From Neobacillus cucumis (lineage in GTDB: Bacteria > Bacillota > Bacilli > Bacillales > Cytobacillaceae), in contig NZ_PGVE01000071.1 in NCBI RefSeq assembly GCF_002860255.1, forward strand, positions 1-54,689: a stretch of 54,689 nt of DNA, in the 5' to 3' direction. Of this stretch, positions 34,335 to 43,377 are shown in pieces. Under the pieces are notes generated by a model, which searched no databases, was not told the origin of the DNA, and saw only the letters and a program-made list of their open reading frames with translations. The position numbers and the translations under genes were made by a program. Position 1 is the first letter of the stretch; each line of letters begins with the position of its first letter.

Positions 34335-35234
34335 TTACAAGTTAGGGACCACTGTTTTTGCCATCTGTACAGGATTTTTTAAAACCCCGATATTTGATAT
34401 TTCAATTTCTATCTGGTCTCCATCCGCCAATGTAAAGTCATTCGGGGGAACAATGCATGTACCTGTCAATAAAACAGTGCCATTAAAAATCTGATTGTCT
34501 CTCAGAAGATAAGAAACAAGCTCTTCAAATTTCCGCTTTAATTGGCGGGTATTAGCACTTCCTTCCACCACTAATTCCTCATTTCGGTAGATTCTGCATG
34601 TAATTTCAAACTGATAAGGATCTTTAACTGCTTCCGCTAGTAAAATGGCAGGGCCAATTGAGCAGGAGTTTCTCCAGATTTTTGCTTGAGGTAAATAGAG
34701 TGGATTTTCCCCTTCAATATCACGGCAGCTCATATCATTTCCAATCGTATATCCTAAAATTTCTCCCCCGCTAGATATGACAAGTCCTAATTCTGGTTCA
34801 GGGATTTGCCATTTAGAATCGCTTCGAAGAAAAACCTTATCATTTGGACCTACAGTTCTGGCAGCAGTGGATTTAAGAAAGATTTCGGGCCGTTTGGCAT
34901 CATAGACTTTATCATAGAAAGTAGCTGAACCATTTATTCGGTCCGTAGACTCGAAATTTCTTGCATCTTTGCTCTTTTCATATGTAACACCCGCCGCCCA
35001 CACTTCTGCCGCTTCAATCGGAACGAGCAATGATAGCTCTTCTATAGATTGTGAAATTGGCTGCAAAACAGAGATAACGCTTTCAACTAAATGAAGAATA
35101 GAAGTATTTCGATCTTTTGCTTGCTTTGCTAACTCCAGAAAGTCCTTTTGCGGCAAAGAATAGATAAGCCCTTCATCGGTTAAAGAAGCTAGTACGGGAT
35201 CTAAATTTTCATTTAAATAACGAATAATACGCAT
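34335..35234 (-). CDS. FAH-fold 2-keto-3-deoxypentonate dehydratase, second paralogue
   Basis: A 299-residue protein closely similar to the FAH enzyme at 24328-25218, with the same PEPELGLVIS metal motif, NDMSCRDIEGENPLYLPQAK and TGTCIVPPNDF. It should dehydrate a 2-keto-3-deoxy acid to alpha-ketoglutarate semialdehyde. It is the first gene after the sigma-54 promoter, about 78 nt from the predicted start site, with AGGAGG before the ATG. Decarboxylation of 5-keto-4-deoxyglucarate is an alternative, since FAH-fold enzymes include decarboxylases. Confidence 0.83.
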   Translation of the reverse strand: MRIIRYLNENLDPVLASLTDEGLIYSLPQKDFLELAKQAKDRNTSILHLVESVISVLQPISQSIEELSLLVPIEAAEVWAAGVTYEKSKDARNFESTDRINGSATFYDKVYDAKRPEIFLKSTAARTVGPNDKVFLRSDSKWQIPEPELGLVISSGGEILGYTIGNDMSCRDIEGENPLYLPQAKIWRNSCSIGPAILLAEAVKDPYQFEITCRIYRNEELVVEGSANTRQLKRKFEELVSYLLRDNQIFNGTVLLTGTCIVPPNDFTLADGDQIEIEISNIGVLKNPVQMAKTVVPNL

Positions 35235-35322
35235 AGTAACCTCCTAATTTAATTTACAATCAGTTAATTTAATTAGTTGCTATCCTCCCATTTATTTTTC
35301 TGTCGTGCTCATAAAATTTATA

Positions 35323-35339
35323 TGCAAATTCCGTGCCAA
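35323..35339 (-). promoter_or_regulatory. Sigma-54 (-24/-12) promoter
   Basis: On the minus strand TTGGCACGGAATTTGCA matches the consensus YTGGCACGRNNNTTGCW at every position. It lies about 90 bp upstream of the FAH-uxaA-ALDH genes, with a sigma-54 activator gene immediately beyond. Confidence 0.9.
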
Positions 35340-35480
35340 AAAAGAAAAATTTCATAATTTTTTAAAAATATAATCAATTAGCGTCTGTAATAATTAGATT
35401 TGGTAAGCCTCAAAAAAAATAACTCCTTTTCACTAAAGAGCAAGAAACCAATTATATTAGTTACTTATTTTTAATTCATT

Positions 35481-35514
35481 TTTCAAATTTGAAATTACTA
35501 TTTCAAATTTGAAA
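35481..35514. promoter_or_regulatory. Twin enhancer palindromes for the sigma-54 activator
   Basis: TTTCAAATTTGAAA occurs twice, at 35481-35494 and 35501-35514, both perfect palindromes on the same face of the helix (20 bp centre to centre). They are 140-175 bp upstream of the -24/-12 promoter, the usual position of an upstream activator site. Confidence 0.8.
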
Positions 35515-35563
35515 TCACATAAATTCATTTATGGAAGGTTAGCTATGTCATAAGGTTTTTTAG

Positions 35564-35597
35564 TTAAAAAACAAGGGCGTGAGTTCACCGCCCTTGT
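35564..35597 (-). terminator. Terminator of the sigma-54 activator gene
   Basis: On the minus strand a 9-bp stem (ACAAGGGCG / CGCCCTTGT) is followed by TTTTTTAA, about 55 nt after the stop codon. Confidence 0.85.
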
Positions 35598-35650
35598 AAT
35601 AAAACCACCCATTATATTTTCGAACATGAAATTATGAAATAATGTAGAGT

Positions 35651-37561
35651 TCACTTATGTAAATTCAGCTTACGCCAAAGGGTAGTTTTACTTATTCCAA
35701 AATCCCTGCAAAGTCTCTCCTTGTTTCCATGGTAACGTTCAAGAAGCTGCTTCCAAAGTTGAGTTTCCATTTCCTCGAATTGATTTGAAAAGGTAACCTG
35801 TAACTGGTCTGGATTTTGTCTATCTTTAGTGTAAAGTTTCCCTTTTTTCTCATCTAACAACTCACAGATTTTAAATGGTGTTAACTCTTCACCCTCCTCT
35901 GTACTAATTACTAACTTCTCGATAAAGTTTTGTAATTCCCGTGCATTGCCGAACCAATCGTAACTCTTTAGACAATCAAAAAGTTGATCCTGTGTCCAAA
36001 ACAAAACCTTTTGCTCTTTTATACATTCATTCTTGAAAAAGGATATAGCCATTGGGACTATGTCTTCTTTGCGTTGGCGGAGTGGAACTAATTGTAACTC
36101 CAATACACTCAGGCGATAATATAAATCTTCTCGAAATCTTCCCAAACGAACCTCTTCACGTAAATCACGGTTTGTAGCGCAGATGATCCGAACATCTATT
36201 GGTGTCACCCGATCGCCACCGACACGACGGACCTCCTTTTCTTGCAAGACCCTTAAGAGTTTTGCTTGAAAATTAAGGGAGATCTCCCCCAATTCATCAA
36301 GAAATAACGTCCCACCATGGGCTAGTTCAAAAAGTCCAATCTTTCCACCTTTAAGAGCGCCTGTAAAAGTACCCTCAACATAGCCAAAAAGCTCACTTTC
36401 TAATAGATTTTCATTCAGAGCAGCACAATTAACCGATACAAATGGTCCCTTAGCCCGCTTGCTCTCATTATGTATACTCTGAGCAAAGATTTCCTTTCCA
36501 GTCCCCGTCTCACCATAAATCAAAACAGTACCGTTGGATCTAGCATACTGCTTCGCTCGATGTATACATTGGAGCATTTCTGTACTACTACCTTGAATCT
36601 GGTTGAAGGTTTGCTTAGCCACTAAACCTTTTTCATTAAGACGAGTTCTGATGTTCATTTCTAAATTTTGAATATCACCGATTTCTTGAAAAATAGCCAC
36701 AGCCCCATGAAATCTGCCATGAATAATAATAGGAACCCGGTTACAAACAATCTTCTTACCACTAATCTTAAGAAGGATATTTTTTTCTTCGTTATGTTTC
36801 GATAAGACTCTATTCAATTGACTTTCTGGTAAACACTCAGTTAACTTTTGCCCAAGCACCTGATTTTTTTGTACGCCAAATATTCTCTCAGCTGATTCAT
36901 TATATACGATAACTCTCTCGTTATTATCAATTGTAAGAACTGCCTCTGTCGTAAAATTAAGAATAGCTTCAAGTTGTTTTAATCGTGCCTTCTCTTTTTC
37001 AATAGATTTTAAAATCGTTAATGCTTCATTTAGTGCAATTTGAAGAGACCTAGCACCTGATTCTAAAAGACAACCATAGATTCCATGGTCCACCGCCTGT
37101 TGTGTGGCTATTACATCGCCCACCACTGCTTCTATGCCTTCGTCTTGGATTAAATGTTTGACCTTTGCAGGTATTTCGTTAACATCTTCACACGGCAAAA
37201 ATTGTAAATCTATATCAAAAATTTTCTTGAAATGCTGTGCTTGAAATAAAATATTTAAAGTAGTGATAAAGGCGATCTTTTTAAAACCTTTCTCACTTGC
37301 CTTACTTAATGCCATTAATATGTCGACAGACGTTACAGGAATTTCAATCACTGGTAAATCGAAGGCATGACGTAATGTTTGGGCGGTTCCCCCACGAGAA
37401 ATAAGAATCTTTGCACCCTGGTTAATACATGTTCTAATTTCGTCGATGTTCTCCTTGAGATTCCCTGGAATAACGGTAAAAGGTATATTACTACTTTCAA
37501 TCAATTTTTTGGCCTGCTTTACCATCGTTTCATAGGGGGCAATGATAAGAATATCGTTCAT
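35651..37561 (-). CDS. Sigma-54-dependent activator with PrpR-type sensor domain
   Basis: A 636-residue enhancer-binding protein. Residues 1-190 form a PrpR N-terminal ligand-binding domain (ISRGGTAQTLR), 200-310 a PAS domain (TEAVLTIDNNERVIVYNESAERI, shown in part), and 325-560 the AAA+ domain with Walker A GETGTGKE, Walker B GGTLFLDELGE and the arginine-finger region. A Fis-type helix-turn-helix ends the protein (ISKTTLWRKLNLHK). The sigma-54-contact loop reads GTFTGA instead of GAFTGA. It is transcribed in the same direction as, and upstream of, the operon it probably activates. AGAGGTG precedes the ATG. Confidence 0.92.
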   Translation of the reverse strand: MNDILIIAPYETMVKQAKKLIESSNIPFTVIPGNLKENIDEIRTCINQGAKILISRGGTAQTLRHAFDLPVIEIPVTSVDILMALSKASEKGFKKIAFITTLNILFQAQHFKKIFDIDLQFLPCEDVNEIPAKVKHLIQDEGIEAVVGDVIATQQAVDHGIYGCLLESGARSLQIALNEALTILKSIEKEKARLKQLEAILNFTTEAVLTIDNNERVIVYNESAERIFGVQKNQVLGQKLTECLPESQLNRVLSKHNEEKNILLKISGKKIVCNRVPIIIHGRFHGAVAIFQEIGDIQNLEMNIRTRLNEKGLVAKQTFNQIQGSSTEMLQCIHRAKQYARSNGTVLIYGETGTGKEIFAQSIHNESKRAKGPFVSVNCAALNENLLESELFGYVEGTFTGALKGGKIGLFELAHGGTLFLDELGEISLNFQAKLLRVLQEKEVRRVGGDRVTPIDVRIICATNRDLREEVRLGRFREDLYYRLSVLELQLVPLRQRKEDIVPMAISFFKNECIKEQKVLFWTQDQLFDCLKSYDWFGNARELQNFIEKLVISTEEGEELTPFKICELLDEKKGKLYTKDRQNPDQLQVTFSNQFEEMETQLWKQLLERYHGNKERLCRDFGISKTTLWRKLNLHK

Positions 37562-37609
37562 TGAGTGGACACCTCTATTAATAAAATGCTTTTATATAAA
37601 ATAAACATA

Positions 37610-37645
37610 AAAAAATAAAGTTTTAAATAAAAACTTTATTTTTTT
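37610..37645 (-). terminator. Terminator-like hairpin after the HAD gene
   Basis: AAAAATAAAGTTTT pairs with AAAACTTTATTTTT around a short loop, with T-runs, 27 nt downstream of the HAD stop codon. Confidence 0.6.
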
Positions 37646-37671
37646 GGTCTTATAAATTACATCGCATGAAG

Positions 37672-38451
37672 TTATAACAAACCTACCATTTGAAGACCAT
37701 GCAAAATTCCATCGTCTTCAACAGATTTTGTTACATATTTTGCAACGGACTTGACGATTTCTTCCGCATTCCCCATTGCTACACTATTTCTTATTGCCGT
37801 GAGCATTTCCATATCATTCAGCCCATCACCAAAGGCATATTGGCGTTCTTCTGATATCCCTAAACTTTCTACTACCTTTTTAATCCCTTGGGCTTTTGAT
37901 CCACCTTTTGGAACTACATCAACTGAAACGGGATGCCATCTTACAAAATCAAAATCATAGAATTCTTGTTCATACTGCTTCTCTTCCCCTTCTGGACAAA
38001 AAAGGAGCGTTTGGAACAGTTCTCTTCCTTTGTAATAATGCGGATCATGGGCAGGAAAACGGCCAATTTTTAATGTGGCAATACTTTCTTTAATATAAGT
38101 ATGCTCTGGCACATTTGCTTTCATATCCTCATGGTCCATAAAGACAACCGGATGATTGTTATGAAGAGCAACTTCTGTTAACTTTTCAAGAGATGATATC
38201 TTTAATGGATTTCTATATAATTCTTTACCTTTCAGCACAACATATTGCCCGTTATAACTAACATATGTATCAATGTCTAACTCTTTTCGCAAATCCTCGA
38301 ACATAAAAGGGGCTCGCCCTGTGGCAATGGCTACTTCATGTCCAAGTTCTTTTAATTTAAAAATAGATTCTTTAGTTGAGAGAGGCAATTCTTTATCATG
38401 ATTGAGCAGCGTTCCATCAATATCAAAAAAAATAATGCTTTGATGAGTCAT
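37672..38451 (-). CDS. HAD-superfamily Cof-type phosphatase
   Basis: A 259-residue cytosolic phosphatase of the Cof/type IIB HAD group. Motif I is FFDIDGTLLNHD, motif II is ATGRAPF and motif IV is GDGLNDMEML; the alpha/beta cap lies between about 85 and 185. Relatives dephosphorylate sugar phosphates, FMN or PLP, and the substrate here is unknown. The frame extends to a TTG at 38463, but AAGGA is only 3 nt from it, so I prefer the ATG at 38451; the choice is uncertain. Confidence 0.85.
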   Translation of the reverse strand: MTHQSIIFFDIDGTLLNHDKELPLSTKESIFKLKELGHEVAIATGRAPFMFEDLRKELDIDTYVSYNGQYVVLKGKELYRNPLKISSLEKLTEVALHNNHPVVFMDHEDMKANVPEHTYIKESIATLKIGRFPAHDPHYYKGRELFQTLLFCPEGEEKQYEQEFYDFDFVRWHPVSVDVVPKGGSKAQGIKKVVESLGISEERQYAFGDGLNDMEMLTAIRNSVAMGNAEEIVKSVAKYVTKSVEDDGILHGLQMVGLL

Positions 38452-38672
38452 TTTAGGTTCCAACTTTCCTTGTAAAATCTAGTTATTTTATGTTTTAGTG
38501 TACTTGTTTACTAATATAAACATAAACAATCGTAAAAATCCATCATGGCACTCTACATACTCACTGCTTTTTACCAGTATTTGTACTTGTGCAAATAAAT
38601 AGAATTATGTATTTATAAACTATCCGATTAGGTGTATGATATTATTTTAATAACAAAGAAAGAGGCTATCGT

Positions 38673-39203
38673 ATGAATTCAACATTCTCAACACAAGAAA
38701 CAACTAAAACAAAAGCCATTGTTATTAATGCGCTCTTCATCGCATTAACACTTTTAGCTACAGCGTTTATCAATTTAAGGCTCCCAATAATGGGTAACGG
38801 CGGATTAATCCATCTGGGAAACGTGCCTCTTTTTTTAGCAGCCCTGATTTACGGCAAAAAAACTGGAGCCATAGCAGGCGCTTTCGGTATGGGCTTATTC
38901 GATCTGATCTCTGGCTGGGGAGTATGGGCACCATTCACCTTCATTATCGTAGGTACAATGGGCTTTTTAGTGGGTCTCATATCTGAAAAGGTACCCGGCA
39001 AAAGAGTCTTTGTAAACACCTTGGCAATCGTAGTTGCACTAGTGGTAAAAATCGTGGGCTACTATTTTGCCGAAGTGATGCTCTACGGTAACTGGATACA
39101 GCCAATCGGCTCCATCCCAGGAAACATTATGCAGGTCGTAATCGCCGGCATCATTGTAGTACCACTTGTAGGACGCTTAAAGAAAAGGGCTGGGCAAATA
39201 TAG
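38673..39203 (+). CDS. ECF transporter S component
   Basis: A 176-residue membrane protein with five or six helices of the ECF-type S-component group (PF07155-like). The family features are the N-terminal A-rich helix (IVINALFIALTLLATAF), GGLIHLGNVPLFLAALIYGKK and GAFGMGLFDLISGW. It would bind a vitamin or related compound and work with the shared EcfA/EcfT module, which is not in the window. No riboswitch is recognisable upstream. The ligand is unknown; riboflavin-, pyridoxine- and hydroxymethylpyrimidine-type S components are similar. Confidence 0.82.
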   Translation: MNSTFSTQETTKTKAIVINALFIALTLLATAFINLRLPIMGNGGLIHLGNVPLFLAALIYGKKTGAIAGAFGMGLFDLISGWGVWAPFTFIIVGTMGFLVGLISEKVPGKRVFVNTLAIVVALVVKIVGYYFAEVMLYGNWIQPIGSIPGNIMQVVIAGIIVVPLVGRLKKRAGQI

Positions 39204-39217
39204 GCGGGAAAATGCTA

Positions 39218-39264
39218 AAAAAAGAGGAATAAACCACCCTACAGGCGGCTTATTCCTCTTTTTC
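39218..39264. terminator. Bidirectional terminator
   Basis: AAAAAGAGGAATAA and its complement form a long stem with a 12-18 nt loop and T-runs in both directions, between the S-component gene and the GH42 gene. Confidence 0.85.
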
Positions 39265-39304
39265 TTTTCCGGAAATAAGATACTGTTACTTAAGAATAGA
39301 AACT

Positions 39305-41311
39305 TTACGCCTCTTCTATAATGAAAACTCCCCAAGGCTCTAATTCCAAAGTTTGCTTCATCGTAACCTAACTTCCGCTTAATAATTCGACCCCGTCATT
39401 ATAGGGATACTTTATTGAATTCTGGTTATCAGAATAATTAAAGTAATAATGAACTTTCTTTCCTTTTGGATTAATACCAGACTTTACGATTATAGGAAAG
39501 GCCAGTTCTTGGTCCACACCCCATAAATTCGCCTTTTTTACAGCTTGTTCCAATACCTTTTTTATAATTGCTGAACTTGGTATACATCCAATATATGTAG
39601 CAAGACCTTTACCATAGTGGTTTTCGGTTATAGCCGCATATTTTCCCCAATGTGGATGATCATAATAAGCGAGTACCTCGGCCGTGGTAGGGGTTATTAG
39701 CTCCATCCATGTTTCCACGGTATTTTGTTTCTGGCCTACTTGAAAAGGATCATCCCTTAATGAAACATTTTTAGGTTCTACGAACATATTGTAATAAATG
39801 CCGCATGCTTCATTAATAATCCCAGGCTGATGAGTCGTTCTTACTTTTACATGCTCGTCCGTAAACCCGCTCTTGAAGGTATGAACAATATGCCCGCCAT
39901 TTCTTACAAATTCATTTAACCGTTCTAACAGCAGATCAGGAGCAGAATACAAGGCAGGAACGATGATCATTTGATAATCTTCTAAATTATCACTAGATGG
40001 ATTCACAAAATCGCAGCCAATATTCATTTTGTAAAGCTCGTCATACATCATTCGAACGATATCATTGTAATTTTTTGAGCTAGAAAAATTAAACTTAAAC
40101 CATTCAATTGCTGTAAGTGATTCATTGCTTACTAGAATAGCTACTTTATTATTTTTCTTAAGATTTACTAGATGTGGAGAGAGTCTTTCAAAATCTCTTC
40201 CGATTGTTTTTGCTTCAATGTATACAGGGTTGGGTTCAAAATCATGGCTCAGCAGCCCTTTCCAATAGGTCTCAAACGAATTATGAATGGAATGCCAATG
40301 CCAATAGGCGACCATGTTAGCTCCTGAAGCTAAATGGGAAAATGCCTGCAGTCTTAACTGTCCAGGGTACGGAACCCAATTTGTAAAAGCCTGTGCTTCG
40401 GTTTCAACGACCAAATAATTGGTCCCCTTTGTAGAACGAGCAACGTCTCCTCCAAAGGAAATTTCAATTCCGGTTAAATCGTCTTGAGAGGGATGATAGA
40501 TATCCACTCCAGTAATGTCAAATGCTTTTGCTGCTTCAAAATGATTCACCCTTGGCTGAATCCCGTAGGAATAGCCACGCCATTCAAAATCGAAGTTTTG
40601 CATAACAAACTGATCCGAACGTTTATATTCATTGACAATAGAAACCTGCCAAGCAAGAAAGTCAGTTACAAGCTGCCGTTGAAATGTTGCAAACTCCGAT
40701 CCTAAACTACCGTTGATAGTTCCAACAACAGAAGGGAAATCCTCCCAGCTATTAATGCGATTACTCCAATAATCAAGTCCAAATTGGCTGTTGATATTAT
40801 CTAGTGTTTTAAACTTTTCTTTCATATATTTAACGAATAATACCTGAACATTCGGACCAGTAGTGTCATAATGCTTTGTTTCGTTATCTGTTTGATAACC
40901 GATAACAGCTGGATGATCCTTTACATGTCCAATCAACTTTCGTATGATTCTTTCTGCATAAAAGAGATAAGTAGGATTGGTGATATCCATAATTTGCCGA
41001 GCACCATATTTCCCCGGTCCCTTCGGGGTAATGGCCAATACCTCTGGATGTTCTTTCACCATCCAAGTGGGGATGGCATACGTCGGTGTTCCTACGATCA
41101 CTTTGATACCTGCACGATGCATGGCATTCAGTACCCTGTCCACCGAACCAAAGTCGAATACACCGTTTTGCGGTTCATGAGTGCTCCAAGTTGATTCTGC
41201 AATTCGAACGACATTTATCCCTGCATCTTTCATCATCTCGATATCTTTTTCTAATCGTTCGCAAGGCATGTACTCATCATAGTATGCAACGCCATATAAT
41301 AATTGTTTCAT
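39305..41311 (-). pseudogene. GH42 beta-galactosidase with in-frame TAG near the 3' end
   Basis: A beta-galactosidase of family GH42, 647 residues to the first stop. The acid/base Glu is in QTDNETKHY and the nucleophile Glu in VVETEAQAF, so the catalytic barrel, trimerisation and most of the C-terminal domain are complete. At 39368-39370 a TAG interrupts the frame after ELLSGS. The same frame then continues VTMKQTLELEPWGVFIIEEA to a TAA at 39305-39307, which is the typical GH42 C-terminal strand. The protein is therefore 20 residues short, unless the TAG is read through or is a sequence error; activity may persist. The gene follows two galactoside permease genes. Confidence 0.85.
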
Positions 41312-41349
41312 AGCATATTCACCTTTCTAAACTGAGTAAACCAATGGCT

Positions 41350-42168
41350 TTATTTTATTGCACCATCTGCGATTCCCTTAAGAATGTGTTTTTGGAAAAT
41401 TGCATAAAACACGACTACAGGCAGTGCGGTAATAATCAGCCCTGATAGGATTTTTGGCCAATCACTGTTGTATTCCCCAAATAACATGTTAACGGATAAC
41501 ATGAGGGTATAATTATTCACATCTGTCAACATAATCAATGGCAATAAGAAGTCATTCCATAGCCATAAAATATCTAAAATAAGGATGGTCGCTGTGATTG
41601 GCTTTAAAAGAGGGAAAATAATTTTCGTAAAAATTTGAAAGTCATTACAGCCATCAATTCTTGCGGCTTCCTCAAGCTCTTTTGGAATGGTTTTTACGAA
41701 ACCGTGGTATAAAAAGATGGCCATATTTACTCCAAGACCAATGTAAATAAGTCCCAAGCCATAGACGGATCCTTGTACATGGAGCCCTTTTGCAATTTTA
41801 GTTAAGGTAATCATAATAGAATGAAAAGGTACTAGCATAGATGCCAGGAATAATGTAAAGATAATATTACTTAATTTACCTGGGGTTCTGGCTAATTTAT
41901 ACCCCGCCAATGAACCGCAAATAACAATTCCTGCTAACCCAATCACCGTAACAATGACCGTATTCCAGGCACTGTGGAATAAATCTAATTGCTCAAATAT
42001 CCCTGTATAATTTTCAAAGTGCAATTTGGATGGCAATTTTAATACTGATTTAAAAATTTCGCCTTGTGTTTTAAAGGAATTGATCAAAGCCATGTAGATA
42101 GGAAAAAACGAAATGGCTGCAAAGATGGCTAAAATAAAAGTAGTAATAACCCCATAGATTTTTTTCAT
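41350..42168 (-). CDS. Carbohydrate ABC transporter permease (MalG type)
   Basis: A 272-residue CUT1 inner-membrane permease with six helices. The EAA loop that contacts the ATPase is ELEEAARIDGCNDFQIFTKI. It starts with ATG overlapping the stop of the partner permease by one base (TAATG), so the two are coupled. No ATPase gene is present; CUT1 systems in Bacilli usually share MsmX. It precedes a GH42 gene, suggesting galactosides or galacto-oligosaccharides as cargo. Confidence 0.92.
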   Translation of the reverse strand: MKKIYGVITTFILAIFAAISFFPIYMALINSFKTQGEIFKSVLKLPSKLHFENYTGIFEQLDLFHSAWNTVIVTVIGLAGIVICGSLAGYKLARTPGKLSNIIFTLFLASMLVPFHSIMITLTKIAKGLHVQGSVYGLGLIYIGLGVNMAIFLYHGFVKTIPKELEEAARIDGCNDFQIFTKIIFPLLKPITATILILDILWLWNDFLLPLIMLTDVNNYTLMLSVNMLFGEYNSDWPKILSGLIITALPVVVFYAIFQKHILKGIADGAIK

Positions 42169-43127
42169 TATGCTTCCACCTCTTTCTTTTTCAACACTTT
42201 GACTTGGATTAAGGTAATTACTAAAACAATGAGAAAGAGAATCATCGCTTTGGCATTGGCATAGCCATATCTAAAATTATTTGAAAATGCCTCTTCAAAA
42301 ATATTTAGGGCCATAACCTGAGTCGATCTCCCCGGACCTCCTGCTGTGAGCGCATACACTACATCAAACACTTTAAAGGCACCATTCAATGTCAAAAAGG
42401 CACAAATCGTAACCGCATGCATAATCATAGGAATCGTTACGTGGATAAGTCTTTGAAATGGATTTGCTCCATCAATCATGGCTGCTTCTTTGAGGTGTGC
42501 CGGAACACCCTGGAGTGCTGCCATATAAATAACCATCATATAGCCAATCCCATGCCACAAAGAAACAATTAGGATTGAATAGAAAGAAACCTTTGCGTCT
42601 CCTATCCATGGCTGGTCAAGGAAATGAAGAATCGCTTTTTTGGATAGTTCAGGCAATACATTCGAAAAAATAAACGAAAACATTAACGCACTAATGATTA
42701 AACTTAACATATTGGGCATAAAGAAAATGGTTCGAAAAAAGCCTTTGGTACGGACTCTGGTTTCGATAAAAAGAGCTAGAAGTAGAGCAATCACATTCTG
42801 GAAAACAAACATGAAAGCCGTATATTTTAAAGTAAAGAAGAAGGAATGACGAAAATCAGGGTCATCTTTAAATGCTTCAATATAATTACTAAAACCAACA
42901 AAATGAAAGGTTTGTGATAGCGCATTCCAATCAGTAAAACTATAAAACCCTGCCCCAACCGTCGGGATTAATAGAAAAACAAAATAAAAGATAAAGGCCG
43001 GAAGAACAAATAATAATAAACTAAGAGTTCCTTTTTGTTTTTTCAAACGAAAAGCGCTTTTCGTGCTAATTTTCGCTTGAACCTGGTTAATCGCTATTTC
43101 ATTGCTTTGTTTGCCTAACTGTGGCAT
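42168..43127 (-). CDS. Carbohydrate ABC transporter permease (MalF type)
   Basis: A 319-residue CUT1 permease with six helices after a 30-residue cytosolic N-terminus. The EAA loop is HLKEAAMIDGANPFQRLIHV. I start at the ATG at 43127, which follows GGGGTGGG; a GTG at 43136 is an alternative. A MITE-like element and a hairpin separate it from the solute-binding protein gene upstream. Confidence 0.92.
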   Translation of the reverse strand: MPQLGKQSNEIAINQVQAKISTKSAFRLKKQKGTLSLLLFVLPAFIFYFVFLLIPTVGAGFYSFTDWNALSQTFHFVGFSNYIEAFKDDPDFRHSFFFTLKYTAFMFVFQNVIALLLALFIETRVRTKGFFRTIFFMPNMLSLIISALMFSFIFSNVLPELSKKAILHFLDQPWIGDAKVSFYSILIVSLWHGIGYMMVIYMAALQGVPAHLKEAAMIDGANPFQRLIHVTIPMIMHAVTICAFLTLNGAFKVFDVVYALTAGGPGRSTQVMALNIFEEAFSNNFRYGYANAKAMILFLIVLVITLIQVKVLKKKEVEA

Positions 43128-43157
43128 TGCACCCACCCCAAGTCATTTAATTTTGAT

Positions 43158-43322
43158 AAGGCTATTTTCGTAAACATTGTTGTTTTTGGACCTTTAAAAG
43201 GGCCATTAACTAAGTTTCAGGCAATTTTCGCAAATATTCTTACGAAAAGATGCCACGAAGCATCTAGTTATACGGGTTGATAAACTTGTCCGACAAACAA
43301 CAATTTATGCGAAAATAGCCTT
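43158..43322 (-). mobile_element. MITE-like element, copy 2
   Basis: A 165-bp non-coding element with ends AAGGCTATTTTCGTAAAC and TTTATGCGAAAATAGCCTT (inverted repeats), flanked by TGAT direct repeats at 43154-43157 and 43323-43326. It is homologous throughout to 20796-20965. It lies between the binding-protein and permease genes of one transport operon. Strand is arbitrary. Confidence 0.8.
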
Positions 43323-43329
43323 TGATAAT

Positions 43330-43359
43330 GATAAAGACAGCTAGAAAGCTGCCTTTATC
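43330..43359 (-). terminator. Hairpin between binding-protein and permease genes
   Basis: A 13-bp stem with one mismatch (GATAAAGGCAGCT on the minus strand) and 4-nt loop, 19 nt after the binding-protein stop. The U-tract is weak, so partial termination is likely, which would give more binding protein than permease. Confidence 0.6.
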
Positions 43360-43377
43360 GTTGGCTGAAGGTTCTAT

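Noticed and set aside
34284..34335. A third IclR-type palindrome (GGTTTTAATATAAAAA) upstream of the UxaA small subunit.
   Set aside because: It lacks the base symmetry of the two identical sites and lies between closely spaced genes of one operon, so it is probably chance AT-rich similarity.
38464..38672. A vitamin riboswitch upstream of the ECF S-component gene.
   Set aside because: The 209-bp region shows no recognisable FMN, TPP or cobalamin conserved core and no terminator before the start codon.
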